Assembly: GCA_913045625.1 (NCBI GenBank)
Contig: CAJWPE010000004.1
Span: 1 to 58,560 of the forward strand
Length of the DNA stretch: 58,560 bases
Source: an uncultured Chloroflexota bacterium
Lineage (GTDB): Bacteria > Chloroflexota > Dehalococcoidia > Lucifugimonadales > UBA826
Reading direction: 5' to 3'
A model generated the notes under the pieces. That model was given only the letters and a program-made list of their open reading frames with translations. It searched no databases and was not told the origin of the DNA. The position numbers and the translations under genes were made by a program. Of this stretch, positions 19,506-28,682 are shown one piece after another; positions within the stretch are counted from its first letter, which is position 1, and each line of letters starts with the position of its first letter.

Positions 19506-20406
19506 TAACTTCTCTCGCCATTTCTAAAAATATGTCTTCTAAAGATTTTGGGGTAACTGACAATTCATTTAATTGTATCTTTTCTATTGTTGACCAGTTT
19601 AAAAGATCTAAGAGCAGTGAATTTGGATTCTCAGTTTCTACACTGTAAAAATTAGATTTTTTGTCTAAAATTTTTAAAATGTCATTTGGTAATTTTGTTA
19701 AATCTTCTGTAGATTGAAATGTAATAGTTGACGTGTTTTTTTCGTTTCTTAGTTCATTGAGCGTGCCTACTGACTTAATGGTACCTTCAAACATTAGGCC
19801 AATTCGGTCCGATAAGTATTCTGCTTCATCCATATAATGAGTAGTAAGTAATATAGTCTTTCCTAATTCTCTTAAGTTATGAATCATTTGCCAGGAATCT
19901 CTTCTGGCTGATGGATCAAAACCAGTGGTTGGTTCATCTAGAAATAATAAATCAGGGTTGCCACTCAATCCTATTGCGACATCCAAACGTCTTTTTTGTC
20001 CTCCAGATAATCGCTTAACTTTTTGGTCTTTAAATTTGTTTAGTCCAGTAATTTCTAATAATCTTTTAATTGAGATGGGATTTTCATAAAATCCGCTGAA
20101 TTGAGTTAATACTTCACTTACAGTTAAGTATTGCTCTACTCCAGTTTCTTGTAAGACTATCCCAACTTTTTTTCTGAAATCTGTAGAGTTTTTTTCGGGG
20201 TCATATCCTAAAACAGATATTTCTCCAGAGGATTTACTTCTGTGACCTTCAAGGATTTCAATAGTAGTCGTTTTGCCGGCTCCATTTGGACCTAGTAGAG
20301 CGAAGACTTCACCTCTGAATATTGATAAGTCTATTCCTTTTAGAACTTTTAACTCTCCATAATTTTTTTTAAGTGCTGAAATTTCAATAGCTTTTTGATT
20401 AGTCAT
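19492..20406 (-). CDS. ABC transporter ATP-binding protein (DrrA/CcmA-like)
   Basis: This 304-aa ATPase has Walker A LLGPNGAGKTTT, a Q-loop, the signature LSGGQKRRLD, Walker B LLFLDEPTTGFD and the H-loop TTHYMDE. The C-terminal 80 residues form the extra domain usual in ABC-2 exporters of the DrrA type. It energises the permease encoded by the overlapping downstream gene. It is divergent from cofG, with only 45 bp between the two start codons. Confidence 0.87.
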   Translation of the reverse strand: MTNQKAIEISALKKNYGELKVLKGIDLSIFRGEVFALLGPNGAGKTTTIEILEGHRSKSSGEISVLGYDPEKNSTDFRKKVGIVLQETGVEQYLTVSEVLTQFSGFYENPISIKRLLEITGLNKFKDQKVKRLSGGQKRRLDVAIGLSGNPDLLFLDEPTTGFDPSARRDSWQMIHNLRELGKTILLTTHYMDEAEYLSDRIGLMFEGTIKSVGTLNELRNEKNTSTITFQSTEDLTKLPNDILKILDKKSNFYSVETENPNSLLLDLLNWSTIEKIQLNELSVTPKSLEDIFLEMAREVNEIN

Positions 20407-20437
20407 ATTTATATTATGAAGTTGTTTACTTAAATTG

Positions 20438-20443
20438 TATAAT
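20438..20443 (+). promoter_or_regulatory. -10 element of cofG, likely leaderless transcript
   Basis: A perfect TATAAT lies 8 bp before the cofG ATG at 20452. Transcription would start at or within a base or two of the ATG, and no SD is present, so the mRNA is probably leaderless. The -35 is poor (TTATGA at 20414-20419, 18-bp spacer). Confidence 0.55.
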
Positions 20444-20451
20444 GTTTGATT

Positions 20452-21648
20452 ATGAATTCTACAGAAACTAATATTCAGGAAATGATTTCTAAAGCTGCTC
20501 AGTCTAAAAGAATTGAAAATTCTGAAGCATATGTATTTTCTGATATCAGAGAAGAAGTTTTAGATGATTTAGCTCATGTAGCTGCAGGAATAAGAGATCA
20601 ATTCAAAGGAAAGAAAATTTCTTTTTCTCCTAAAGTGTTTATCCCGTTAACTCGAATGTGCAGAGACTTCTGTGGATATTGTACATTTCGTGCTGATCCA
20701 TCTGAATTAGATCAACTTTATATGACTCCTGAAGAAATTCTCAGTGTAGCGAAAAAAGCTGAATCTTTAGGATGTACCGAAGCATTATTTACTTTAGGAG
20801 AAAGGCCTGAATTAAAATATGAAGAGGCCAAAAAATGGTTAAATGATAGAGGTTTTAAAACAACATTAGAGTATCTTTCTATGATGACTCAAATGGTGGT
20901 TAATAAAACTAATCTTTTCCCTCATGCAAATCCCGGCACTATGAGTCATAGGGAAATGGAAAATTTAAAATCTTCAAACCCCTCAATGGGACTAATGTTA
21001 GAAAGTACAAGCGAAGAATTATACAAATTAGGTGGTCCTCATGAGTTTGCTCCCAGTAAAAGGCCTTTGGCAAGATTAAAAACTATAGAAACAGCTGGTG
21101 AATTAAAAATTCCTTTTACTACAGGGTTGCTGATAGGAATTGGAGAAACTCAAAGAGATCGAATTGATTCCCTTCTAGCCATTAGGGAAATGAATGAAAA
21201 GTATGGTCATATTCAGGAGGTGATCATACAAAATTTTCGTGCTAAACCTCAAACGCCTATGCAAGATTTTCCTGATGCTATTTCATTAGAAATGATGTGG
21301 ACTGTTGCAGTTTCTAGATTAATTTTAGGTCCTGAAATGAATATTCAAGTACCGCCAAATCTTAGTATTTCAAATTTTGAACAATATATTAATGTTGGCA
21401 TAAATGATTGGGGTGGAGTCTCGCCACTAACTATTGATTATGTGAACCCTGAAGCTCCTTGGCCATTAATAAAAGAATTGAAAAACAAAACTGAATTACA
21501 GGGACACGAATTGACCCCTAGGCTTCCTGTGTATCCAGAATTTTTTATCAATAACGAAAGTTTTTTGTCTGATACAATGTGCTCCCAACTCAATTCAATG
21601 TCTGATGAATTGGGTTACGTAAAATGGGGGATCGACTGGTATGAATAG
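20452..21648 (+). CDS. cofG: 7,8-didemethyl-8-hydroxy-5-deazariboflavin synthase, CofG subunit
   Basis: This 398-aa radical SAM enzyme makes, together with CofH, the deazaflavin core (FO) of coenzyme F420 from a pyrimidine ribityl precursor and tyrosine. The iron-sulfur motif CRDFCGYC (C-x3-C-x2-C) follows the PLTRMC segment, and EALFTLGERPE is typical of CofG. The start is ATG 20452; the in-frame TTG at 20446 sits inside the putative transcription start region. It overlaps cofH by 8 bp, so the two are translated together. F420 supports many oxidoreductases in Chloroflexota and Actinobacteria. Confidence 0.92.
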   Translation: MNSTETNIQEMISKAAQSKRIENSEAYVFSDIREEVLDDLAHVAAGIRDQFKGKKISFSPKVFIPLTRMCRDFCGYCTFRADPSELDQLYMTPEEILSVAKKAESLGCTEALFTLGERPELKYEEAKKWLNDRGFKTTLEYLSMMTQMVVNKTNLFPHANPGTMSHREMENLKSSNPSMGLMLESTSEELYKLGGPHEFAPSKRPLARLKTIETAGELKIPFTTGLLIGIGETQRDRIDSLLAIREMNEKYGHIQEVIIQNFRAKPQTPMQDFPDAISLEMMWTVAVSRLILGPEMNIQVPPNLSISNFEQYINVGINDWGGVSPLTIDYVNPEAPWPLIKELKNKTELQGHELTPRLPVYPEFFINNESFLSDTMCSQLNSMSDELGYVKWGIDWYE

Positions 21649-22945
21649 TAGCTCTAACTCAAACTCTACTATTAATAATTTGTTAGAAATTATTGATTTA
21701 GAGATACGAGAAATTCTTGATAGTGTTTTAGATGGCAAAGATATTTCTTCTTTCGAAGCAGAGAAATTACTAAGAACTCAAAATCTTGAATATCAATCGA
21801 CTGTTTTAGTTGCTGATGAACTGCGACGAAGATCGTCTGGAAATCTTGTTACTTATGTTGTGAATAGAAATATTAATTTCACTAATGTATGTATTAAAAG
21901 ATGCGGGTTTTGTGCTTTTAGTAGAGACTATCAGGGTGAACAAGGTTATTTACTTCCTATTAATGAAATCGTTAGGCGTGCTAAGGAAGCTTGGGAATAT
22001 GGTGCATCAGAAGTATGCATTCAAGCAGGATTGCCTCCAAAAATGGAAGGTGATTTATATATTAAAATTACTGAAGCGATTAAAAAAGAGCTTCCAGAAA
22101 TTCATATTCATGGATTTTCTCCAGAAGAAGTTTTATATGGATCAATAAGATCAAGCTGCACTATTAAACAATATTTATCTGATTTAAAATCTGCTGGAGT
22201 AGGGAGTTTACCTGGAACATCTGCTGAAATTTTAGACCAAGACCTTAGAGATAAAATTTCTCCAGGAAGAATTACTGTTGACCAATGGAAAGAAGTTATA
22301 AGTACTGCACATGAAATTGGGATTCCTACTACTTCTACCATCATGTTTGGGCATGTGGAAACTTTTACACATATTGCCGATCATTTGGTTTTAATTAGAG
22401 AAATGCAAAAGCAAACTGGTGGATTTACGGAATTTGTCCCATTAAGTTTTGTTAATTCTGAAGCACCAATGTTTTTAAAAGGCTTAGAGGATTTCGAAAA
22501 TGTTAAATCAGGTCCTACTGGAATGGATGTGATAAAAATGCATGCTGTTTCTAGAATAGTTTTAAATAATTGGATTTCAAACATTCAAGCGTCTTGGGTC
22601 AAAGAAGGTGACAGAATGTCTCAGCTTCTCTTAAATTCAGGAGTTAATGATTTTGGAGGGACTTTAATCAATGAAAGTATTTCTACGTCAGCTGGAGCTA
22701 TTCATGGACAATTAAAATCACCCTCAGAATTCAGAGGGATGATTCGAGATGCTGGCAGAATTCCTGCAGAAAGATTTACAGACTACAAAATTAAAAATAT
22801 TTTTGATCACGATGAGATTGAACACGACCCATTAGATTTTGTAGGAGATAATTCAGAAGAGATTTTTGGCTCATATAAAAAACTTGTCGCTCAAGAAGAA
22901 TTTCGATACGTACATCCAAATCCTAAGTCTTCAAAATTTCATTAG
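21641..22945 (+). CDS. cofH: 5-amino-6-(D-ribitylamino)uracil:L-tyrosine 4-hydroxyphenyl transferase, CofH subunit
   Basis: This 434-aa radical SAM protein is the second FO synthase subunit, joining the tyrosine-derived hydroxybenzyl group to the ribitylaminouracil. The motif CIKRCGFC (C-x3-C-x2-C) is preceded by INFTNV. EVCIQAGLPP, the IHGFSPEEV segment and MFGHVET are typical of CofH/MqnC-type enzymes. MqnC/MqnE are relatives, but direct linkage to cofG makes CofH the best call. The ATG lies inside the last codons of cofG. Confidence 0.92.
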   Translation: MNSSSNSNSTINNLLEIIDLEIREILDSVLDGKDISSFEAEKLLRTQNLEYQSTVLVADELRRRSSGNLVTYVVNRNINFTNVCIKRCGFCAFSRDYQGEQGYLLPINEIVRRAKEAWEYGASEVCIQAGLPPKMEGDLYIKITEAIKKELPEIHIHGFSPEEVLYGSIRSSCTIKQYLSDLKSAGVGSLPGTSAEILDQDLRDKISPGRITVDQWKEVISTAHEIGIPTTSTIMFGHVETFTHIADHLVLIREMQKQTGGFTEFVPLSFVNSEAPMFLKGLEDFENVKSGPTGMDVIKMHAVSRIVLNNWISNIQASWVKEGDRMSQLLLNSGVNDFGGTLINESISTSAGAIHGQLKSPSEFRGMIRDAGRIPAERFTDYKIKNIFDHDEIEHDPLDFVGDNSEEIFGSYKKLVAQEEFRYVHPNPKSSKFH

Positions 22946-22948
22946 AAA

Positions 22949-24607
22949 TCACATATCTAGTAATTGTTTTTTTGAATATGACCCTAAGCTTTTGAAGTTT
23001 AATTCAGTGTAATTTTTTATCCATTTGTAAGTGATTTTCGAAGATTGATTGTATTTTTCTTGGATTGAGCTAAATTCATTAGGGGATTGTTCTTTTCTTA
23101 TTTTGAGAATAGCTTCAGTTTCAGAGTCAATTAAAGATTGAATGTATTCCATGTTATGGGTTTCTCCACTGTCCTCTGAAATTATGTTGTGAATTATTCT
23201 CTGTGCAACTTGACCTACAGAAATTCTTGCTGTTGCTAAGTCTTCCATTAATGCAGGTCTTTTGCCTGGATACCCTTCTAGGCTATCAATTCCTTTAGCG
23301 CCTCTTCCATTAAGCCATCCTTCTACATATTCAATGATAGTTCTAATATTTCGGCGAGTTCCTTCTGATGTAATATTCCCTTTAGGGGTTTCTATTTTTA
23401 TAGGAAAATTTTCAGGGGTTTTTAATTCTGGTGAAGGTTTCCATCCGGTTAACCCCCAATTTTTAAAAGGGTCAGAAGCTGTTTTCATATGGTATATATG
23501 TGCACTCCAGCCTCGAATGAATCCTTGTTTTGCTTCCCATTCTTTGTCTGATTGAATTGAATTTGCAGCAATAATATTTATTTCTTCATCTGATGAAGGT
23601 AATGCAGTAGCCATCCCACCTATTGCTACTGCATTATGCTTTAAACATACCGCAACTAATCTTCTGAAAATATTTGACATGAATTCAGTTGTTTTAATAT
23701 CAACATCAAACCTGTCTGGCCATACTGAATTAGGATCGGTCATTATAAATTCTAATATACTGGCTTTTAAATCCCATCTAGCTGCATTTAGTCCTGCAGC
23801 ATACTTGCCTAGTGCATGAAGCATATTTTCCATTTGAAAGACAGCTGGTAATGATTCAACAAGAATGATTGCCTTGATGATGTTAGAGTCTTTTAAATTC
23901 AAATATTCTCTACTTTCTTCAAAAATTTCCTTGTATAAAGAAGCTTCTGAAACACTTTCCAATTTTGGTAAGTAAAAATAAACACCCTGATTGTTCTGAA
24001 ATTGAGCTTGTCCGCAATAAAAAATTGTTAATGAAGTACCAAGTAAAGTTGCAGAAATAGGTTTGCCATCGATTGTTACTTCATGTTCATCTAAATGTAG
24101 TCCTCTTTCACGGTGCATGAAAAATGGTAGATCGCCAGGTTGTAATTTGTAATGCCTATTTCTTTCAGCATCTATCACTTCTAAAGTTTTGTTGGCAGCA
24201 GATAATCTGTTTTTAGCAGAATTAATGGTATCTTCTAGAGTATGTCCACCTGAATCTTCATCGTCATCCAGATACCCCACAGCTCTTTCCCCTTCAGGAC
24301 CAGGATTTAATGCATTTATCATCATTGATGCAATAGATGATGGGCCAGAGATTTCTATCCCCGGCTTTTTCAAATCTTGAGGAATTTCTTCTACAAACCA
24401 ATCTTTAGTATTAATTTCTGAAATTGGAAGTTTTAATGTTTCGATACCATTCTTATGGGCTTTTTCTAACTGATTAATTCTTTCTTTTCTTAGAATTTTT
24501 ATTTGGGCAGAGAATTTATCATGTAAATGAGTTAAATAATTGAGATAGCTCTCGGTAAATAATTCATTTATTCCCTGGATTTCAGGAAATTGAATTCTAG
24601 ATGTCAT
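22949..24607 (-). CDS. aceB: Malate synthase A
   Basis: This 552-aa enzyme condenses glyoxylate with acetyl-CoA to malate. The length and motif order match the A-type enzyme: ISGPSSIASMMINALNPGPEG early, RERGLHLDEHEVTIDG, the YFYLPKLES segment, and the late AIGGMATALPS and VEGWLNGRGAKGID. It overlaps msrA by 11 bp. No true isocitrate lyase is found nearby. The lyase at 25226 belongs to the same superfamily but lacks the isocitrate lyase signature, so glyoxylate may come from another route or from an isocitrate lyase gene elsewhere. Confidence 0.9.
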   Translation of the reverse strand: MTSRIQFPEIQGINELFTESYLNYLTHLHDKFSAQIKILRKERINQLEKAHKNGIETLKLPISEINTKDWFVEEIPQDLKKPGIEISGPSSIASMMINALNPGPEGERAVGYLDDDEDSGGHTLEDTINSAKNRLSAANKTLEVIDAERNRHYKLQPGDLPFFMHRERGLHLDEHEVTIDGKPISATLLGTSLTIFYCGQAQFQNNQGVYFYLPKLESVSEASLYKEIFEESREYLNLKDSNIIKAIILVESLPAVFQMENMLHALGKYAAGLNAARWDLKASILEFIMTDPNSVWPDRFDVDIKTTEFMSNIFRRLVAVCLKHNAVAIGGMATALPSSDEEINIIAANSIQSDKEWEAKQGFIRGWSAHIYHMKTASDPFKNWGLTGWKPSPELKTPENFPIKIETPKGNITSEGTRRNIRTIIEYVEGWLNGRGAKGIDSLEGYPGKRPALMEDLATARISVGQVAQRIIHNIISEDSGETHNMEYIQSLIDSETEAILKIRKEQSPNEFSSIQEKYNQSSKITYKWIKNYTELNFKSLGSYSKKQLLDM

Positions 24608-25163
24608 GTGCAGTACCTGTTTTATCTTTTGTAATTAAATGTGAATAGTTTTGTCTAAGTTTTTCCATTTTAGGGTTAATAATAAATTGGCAGTAAGGCT
24701 GATATGGATTATTTTGATAAAAAGACTGATGATAATCCTCAGCGATATAAAAATTTCCTATTTTCATTACTTCAGTAACAATTTTATTTGAAAAAAATTG
24801 CTCCTCATCTAAGTATTTGATAGTTTCAAGAGCTATCTGTTTTTGTGATTCATCATGATAGAAAATTACGGATCTATATTGAGTTCCTACATCTCCGCCT
24901 TGTCTATTGAGAGTGGTGGGGTCATGATGCGCGAAGAAAATTTCTAATACAGTGTCAAAATTTATAGTCTCGGGATTGAATGAAACACGGACTACTTCGG
25001 CATGACCTGTTGTTTCATTGCATACCTCTTGGTATGTAGGGTTTTCTGTCGTTCCCCCACTGTAGCCTGACACTACGCTTATAATGCCTTCAATGTTTTC
25101 AAATACTGCTTCGATACACCAAAAACACCCTCCGCCCAAAGTAACTATTTCTTCTTGTGCCAT
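24597..25163 (-). CDS. msrA: Peptide methionine sulfoxide reductase MsrA
   Basis: This 188-aa protein repairs methionine-S-sulfoxide. The active-site motif GCFWC holds the catalytic Cys13. GYSGG, YQEVC, GHAEVV, QYRS and the C-terminal YHQSFYQNNPYQPYC motif are all in place. There is no fused MsrB domain and no signal peptide, so it is cytoplasmic. Its stop overlaps the start of the malate synthase gene, so the two are probably cotranscribed, a pairing that looks incidental. Confidence 0.94.
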   Translation of the reverse strand: MAQEEIVTLGGGCFWCIEAVFENIEGIISVVSGYSGGTTENPTYQEVCNETTGHAEVVRVSFNPETINFDTVLEIFFAHHDPTTLNRQGGDVGTQYRSVIFYHDESQKQIALETIKYLDEEQFFSNKIVTEVMKIGNFYIAEDYHQSFYQNNPYQPYCQFIINPKMEKLRQNYSHLITKDKTGTAHDI

Positions 25164-25225
25164 ATTGTCACCATTTAAGAGTTTTAAAAATCCGGATTTT
25201 GATTATAACTGTAGGTTGATGTTTG

Positions 25226-26083
25226 TTAAAGGAATTTTTTAATCATTTGATTAAACTCTTCCAAATTGATCAACTTATTGGTTTGATCTGTTTTCAAAAT
25301 GTTTGAATTTAATTGTTCTGTAGGCACGCCATTTTTTAATGCTTCCATAGTTTCATATACAGATTTTAGTCCGGCGTAAAAAGGTAAGTGTCCCTGGAGT
25401 GCAATTTTTACTCCAACTGAAGAAAGAAATGTTTTTTTGCTAATTTCTTCAGTTAAATTTCCTAATAGAATAGGAATATTAATTTCTGAAAAAATTTCTT
25501 TTAATTCTTCAATTTTTGTAATTCCTGTGAAAAAGATTCCATCAGCGCCTAATTTCTCATATTCCTTAGCTCTATTAATTCCTTCAGCTAAGGAGTCAAT
25601 TGATACAGCACTTGTTCTTGCTATTATTGATAGTTGTGAATCTTTTCTTGCATACAAAGCTGCATTAATTTTACCTTTTCCTTCATCTAAACTTATTAGT
25701 CCTTGTGAAGTTTCATTAAAACTGATTGGCAGTTTGGTATCTTCAATTGTGATAGCAGATACACCCGAATTCTCTAATTCTTCTATTGTTCTTGAAACAT
25801 TAAGTGCATTTCCATAACCATGATCAGCGTCTACCATTAGAGGTAAATCTGATGCCCTGCAAATTCTTCTTGATTGTTCTGCAAATTCTGAAAGAGTGAG
25901 AAGAATATAATCAGGGCTTCCTAAAACTACTGCAGATGCAATAGATCCAGCAAACATTCCTACTTCAAACCCTAAATCATGAGCCATTCTAGATGAAATT
26001 GGATCAAATACAGAAGCAGGAAAGATACATTCTTCTCCTTTTAGAATATTTTTAAAGGATTCTCTTGGAGAATTTACTGGCAT
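25226..26083 (-). CDS. Isocitrate lyase/PEP mutase superfamily lyase, oxaloacetate decarboxylase-like
   Basis: This 285-aa TIM-barrel protein best resembles the oxaloacetate decarboxylase subgroup (Pseudomonas PA4872 type). The match is DADHGYGNALN, TIEDTKLP, IIARTSA and a late QGHLPFYAG histidine segment. It lacks the PEP mutase signature EDK-x3-KxNS and the isocitrate lyase KKCGH, so those two functions are unlikely. It lies just downstream (3 bp) of the split TPP decarboxylase genes and probably belongs to the same operon. Another 2-oxo- or hydroxy-acid lyase activity cannot be excluded. Confidence 0.7.
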   Translation of the reverse strand: MPVNSPRESFKNILKGEECIFPASVFDPISSRMAHDLGFEVGMFAGSIASAVVLGSPDYILLTLSEFAEQSRRICRASDLPLMVDADHGYGNALNVSRTIEELENSGVSAITIEDTKLPISFNETSQGLISLDEGKGKINAALYARKDSQLSIIARTSAVSIDSLAEGINRAKEYEKLGADGIFFTGITKIEELKEIFSEINIPILLGNLTEEISKKTFLSSVGVKIALQGHLPFYAGLKSVYETMEALKNGVPTEQLNSNILKTDQTNKLINLEEFNQMIKKFL

Positions 26084-26086
26084 ATA

Positions 26087-26671
26087 TTATTTGATGCCTA
26101 GTTCTTTTCTGAGATCAGTTATTGTTTCAGCTCTGCTTCTCGTAGGAGTTCTCTTACGCATGCCAATAGGTAGGTTTTCAACTTCAGCATTTACTTTAAC
26201 GGCTACAAAGACAGGTCCTTCAACGGACATAATTTCTTCCATACTTGTAGAGAGGTCTTCTAAGTCATCAAAATTATAAGTTTTTGAGTATCCAGCACCT
26301 GCAGCCATTTGAGCGTAATCAATATTTTCTGAGTTTGGTACTGGTTGCCCACCTGTAGTGGCATAGCATCCATTGTCTAACACAAAATGAACAAAGTTTT
26401 TAGGTTGTTTCCCTGCTATTGAAGCTATTACTCCTAGATTCATTAGCAAGGCTCCTTCTGAGTCAAAATGGACAACTTTTTCATTTTTTAAACCTAAAGC
26501 TAGTCCAAAAATGGCTGCTGTAGATTGACCCATAGCACCCCCTAGCATGATGTCTCTGTTTTGATTGGTGGTAATATCACGCCAATGTTTTCCTGATGTA
26601 CCCTGAACAGACACTATTGCATTTTCTCTGTGCTTTTGGAATTCTTCAAATACTTTTTTTGCTTCAATCAT
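26087..26671 (-). CDS. Split TPP-dependent decarboxylase, C-terminal (TPP-binding) subunit, ComE-like
   Basis: This 194-aa protein is the pyrophosphate-binding half of a thiamine diphosphate enzyme. The motif runs from HFDSEGALLMNLG to LDNGCYATTGG, the usual acidic-Gly to Asn spacing of about 30 residues. Two-subunit enzymes of this size include sulfopyruvate decarboxylase ComDE and phosphonopyruvate decarboxylase-like proteins. The N-terminal subunit is encoded 23 bp upstream. The substrate is unknown. With the neighbouring oxaloacetate decarboxylase-like lyase, a route for a C3/C4 oxo-acid is plausible. Confidence 0.72.
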   Translation of the reverse strand: MIEAKKVFEEFQKHRENAIVSVQGTSGKHWRDITTNQNRDIMLGGAMGQSTAAIFGLALGLKNEKVVHFDSEGALLMNLGVIASIAGKQPKNFVHFVLDNGCYATTGGQPVPNSENIDYAQMAAGAGYSKTYNFDDLEDLSTSMEEIMSVEGPVFVAVKVNAEVENLPIGMRKRTPTRSRAETITDLRKELGIK

Positions 26672-26694
26672 GCTTTTCTCTCCAAATAATTTAA

Positions 26695-27213
26695 TTAACG
26701 ATTAAACCCGTGATACTCGTCTCCGACTAGTACTACTACAGGTTTTTTTAATGACTGTGATTCTTCAAAAGCTTCAGAAATCCTTGGACCATCGGCGTCA
26801 TGTTCGACTAAGTAATAATTGATTCTGAAGGCATTTAAAAATGGTTCAGTGTAAGTGGCTGCAGAGTCGGGTGTATGTCCTTTTCTTGTCCATCCTCTAT
26901 ACCCAACAACCATCAACAGAGGGAACCCGGCATCTAGTGCCATTCCTCTAATAGAGTCGCCAGATTCTAGCATTCCAGTATTTTGTATTAGTACAACTGG
27001 AGTTTTACCCGCTATATTTAAGCCTAAGGCTACTGCCATGGATTCACCTTCTCTTGATACAGGAACTACATCTAGCCAGTCTTGTTGTTCCATTAACTCA
27101 TAAAGATAGTTTGTCTCACTATCGGGAATAGTAATAATGTGGGTCACCCCATTTTTTTTAAATTCCTCTATAAGAGTTTCTGGTCTTAAAATTTCTACTT
27201 GTTGTTCAACCAT
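26695..27213 (-). CDS. Split TPP-dependent decarboxylase, N-terminal (PYR) subunit, ComD-like
   Basis: This 172-aa protein is the pyrimidine-binding half of a TPP enzyme. It has IPDSETNYLYELM, the catalytic-type Glu in VSREGESMAVALG, and VLIQNTGMLESGDSIRG, matching the alpha subunit of sulfopyruvate/phosphonopyruvate decarboxylases. It is the first gene of a likely operon that continues with the TPP-binding subunit and a lyase. A promoter candidate lies about 40-70 bp upstream. Confidence 0.75.
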   Translation of the reverse strand: MVEQQVEILRPETLIEEFKKNGVTHIITIPDSETNYLYELMEQQDWLDVVPVSREGESMAVALGLNIAGKTPVVLIQNTGMLESGDSIRGMALDAGFPLLMVVGYRGWTRKGHTPDSAATYTEPFLNAFRINYYLVEHDADGPRISEAFEESQSLKKPVVVLVGDEYHGFNR

Positions 27214-27251
27214 TCTTTCACCTTTATTTTTTATGTGATTTGAGTGAGCGT

Positions 27252-27280
27252 AGTATAGCGTACTAAAACAATGATGTCTT
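27252..27280 (-). promoter_or_regulatory. Candidate promoter of the TPP decarboxylase operon
   Basis: On the minus strand AAGACA (27280-27275) and TATACT (27257-27252) are 17 bp apart, upstream of the ComD-like gene. The -10 has five of six consensus bases and the -35 has four. Confidence 0.45.
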
Positions 27281-27383
27281 GTTTAAAAATTCATACAAAA
27301 TAACAATGGAATTAAATGCAATATAAAGATTCATGAATTATTATTACTGATAATAAAATCTGTAATGAGATCAAACTAATATT

Positions 27384-28679
27384 ATGAAACCTAGACAAAG
27401 ATCCTCAAGAAACCCTGTTTTTACCTGGAAATACACTATGTTTTATGGGTGGTGGTTAGTTATATTAGCTTTATTTTTGAATTCAGTTACAGGTACTCCT
27501 GCTTTTGGAGCTATAGGTGTTTGGATTGATTCACTTGAATCAGAATTTGGATGGAGTAGAACGCAACTTTCTTGGGCATTTTCAATAGGACAATTAGAAG
27601 GAAGTTTGATTGGACCTATTATTGGAGTTCTAGTAGATAAATTCGGTTCTAAGAAAGTTGTATTGGGAGGTGTGATGTTATGTGGGATCGGATTTGCACT
27701 TTTGAGTTTTACTCAGTCTTTACCAATGTTTTATGTTTCATATGGAATTTTGATGATGGGGGCATCAGGTGGAGGATGGCTGCCGATGATGACAGTCATC
27801 AATAATTGGTTTAATAAACGTCGAAGTATGGCTATGGGGTTTGGGTCTGTTGGATTTTCTTTTGGTGGATTTTTGATGGTTCCAGCTCTTGCTTGGTTGG
27901 TGATGCCAGAAAATGCAGGATGGAGATTGACATCATTGGGTATAGCGATCTTCTACTTTTTGATAGCCATTCCTGTGTCAAAATTAATTAGAAATCTTCC
28001 TGAAGAATATGGAGAAATTCCTGATGGAAAAGAATATGTGCAAAAGAAAATTGCTTCTGAAGCATCTTTTACTTCTAATATCAATGATTTAGATAAGTTA
28101 GATTTGGGAATTGTACGAATTCTTAAGACTCCGGCATTTTGGATAGTTTCTATCAGTCATGCATGTTCAACAATGTTAATAGGCACCATGACGGTTCATT
28201 TTATTTTGGCATTACGTGATCAAGGTATTCCAGTAAATATAGGTGCTTGGGTTTGGGGGTTCACATTATTGGTTTCTGGAGGAGGTCAAATTTTTGGTGG
28301 ATTTATTGGTGATAGATTTCCCAAAAATATAGCTCTGTGTATTTTTGGATGTATTCAGTCTTGTGGGGTGATTTTTTCTACTTTTATTACGTCAATTTAT
28401 TGGACGCCAATTTTTGTGATTGTGTATGGTCTAGGATTTGGAGCTAGGATCCCATTAGGAACAGCTATTCGTGGAGAATATTTTGGTAGAAAATCTTTTG
28501 GAAAAGTATTAGGTCTATCTATGGCACCAATGTCAATTATGATGATGATAGGGCCATTGTTTGCAGGCAGAATGTATGACATAACTGGCAGTTATCATAT
28601 TGCTTTTTATGTTCTAGCGGGGGTAGCAATTGCAGGTAGTTTGGGATTTTTATTTGCTAAAAAACCTGAATTTAAATAG
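27384..28679 (+). CDS. MFS transporter (OFA/monocarboxylate-type)
   Basis: This 431-aa protein has twelve hydrophobic segments, with the MFS motif GVLVDKFGSKKV between segments 2 and 3 and GGFIGDRFPKN in the second half. The N-terminus FYGWWLVILALFLNSV and the WIDSLESEFGWSR segment are typical of oxalate/formate antiporter or monocarboxylate-type carriers. The substrate is probably a small organic anion but is unknown. A second carrier of this type is encoded at 35727. Its 3' end lies 3 bp from the convergent glnS stop. Confidence 0.8.
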   Translation: MKPRQRSSRNPVFTWKYTMFYGWWLVILALFLNSVTGTPAFGAIGVWIDSLESEFGWSRTQLSWAFSIGQLEGSLIGPIIGVLVDKFGSKKVVLGGVMLCGIGFALLSFTQSLPMFYVSYGILMMGASGGGWLPMMTVINNWFNKRRSMAMGFGSVGFSFGGFLMVPALAWLVMPENAGWRLTSLGIAIFYFLIAIPVSKLIRNLPEEYGEIPDGKEYVQKKIASEASFTSNINDLDKLDLGIVRILKTPAFWIVSISHACSTMLIGTMTVHFILALRDQGIPVNIGAWVWGFTLLVSGGGQIFGGFIGDRFPKNIALCIFGCIQSCGVIFSTFITSIYWTPIFVIVYGLGFGARIPLGTAIRGEYFGRKSFGKVLGLSMAPMSIMMMIGPLFAGRMYDITGSYHIAFYVLAGVAIAGSLGFLFAKKPEFK

Positions 28680-28682
28680 TAA

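Noticed and set aside
25226-26083. PEP mutase or isocitrate lyase assignment
   Set aside because: The signatures EDK-x3-KxNS and KKCGH are missing; the motifs fit the oxaloacetate decarboxylase subgroup better.
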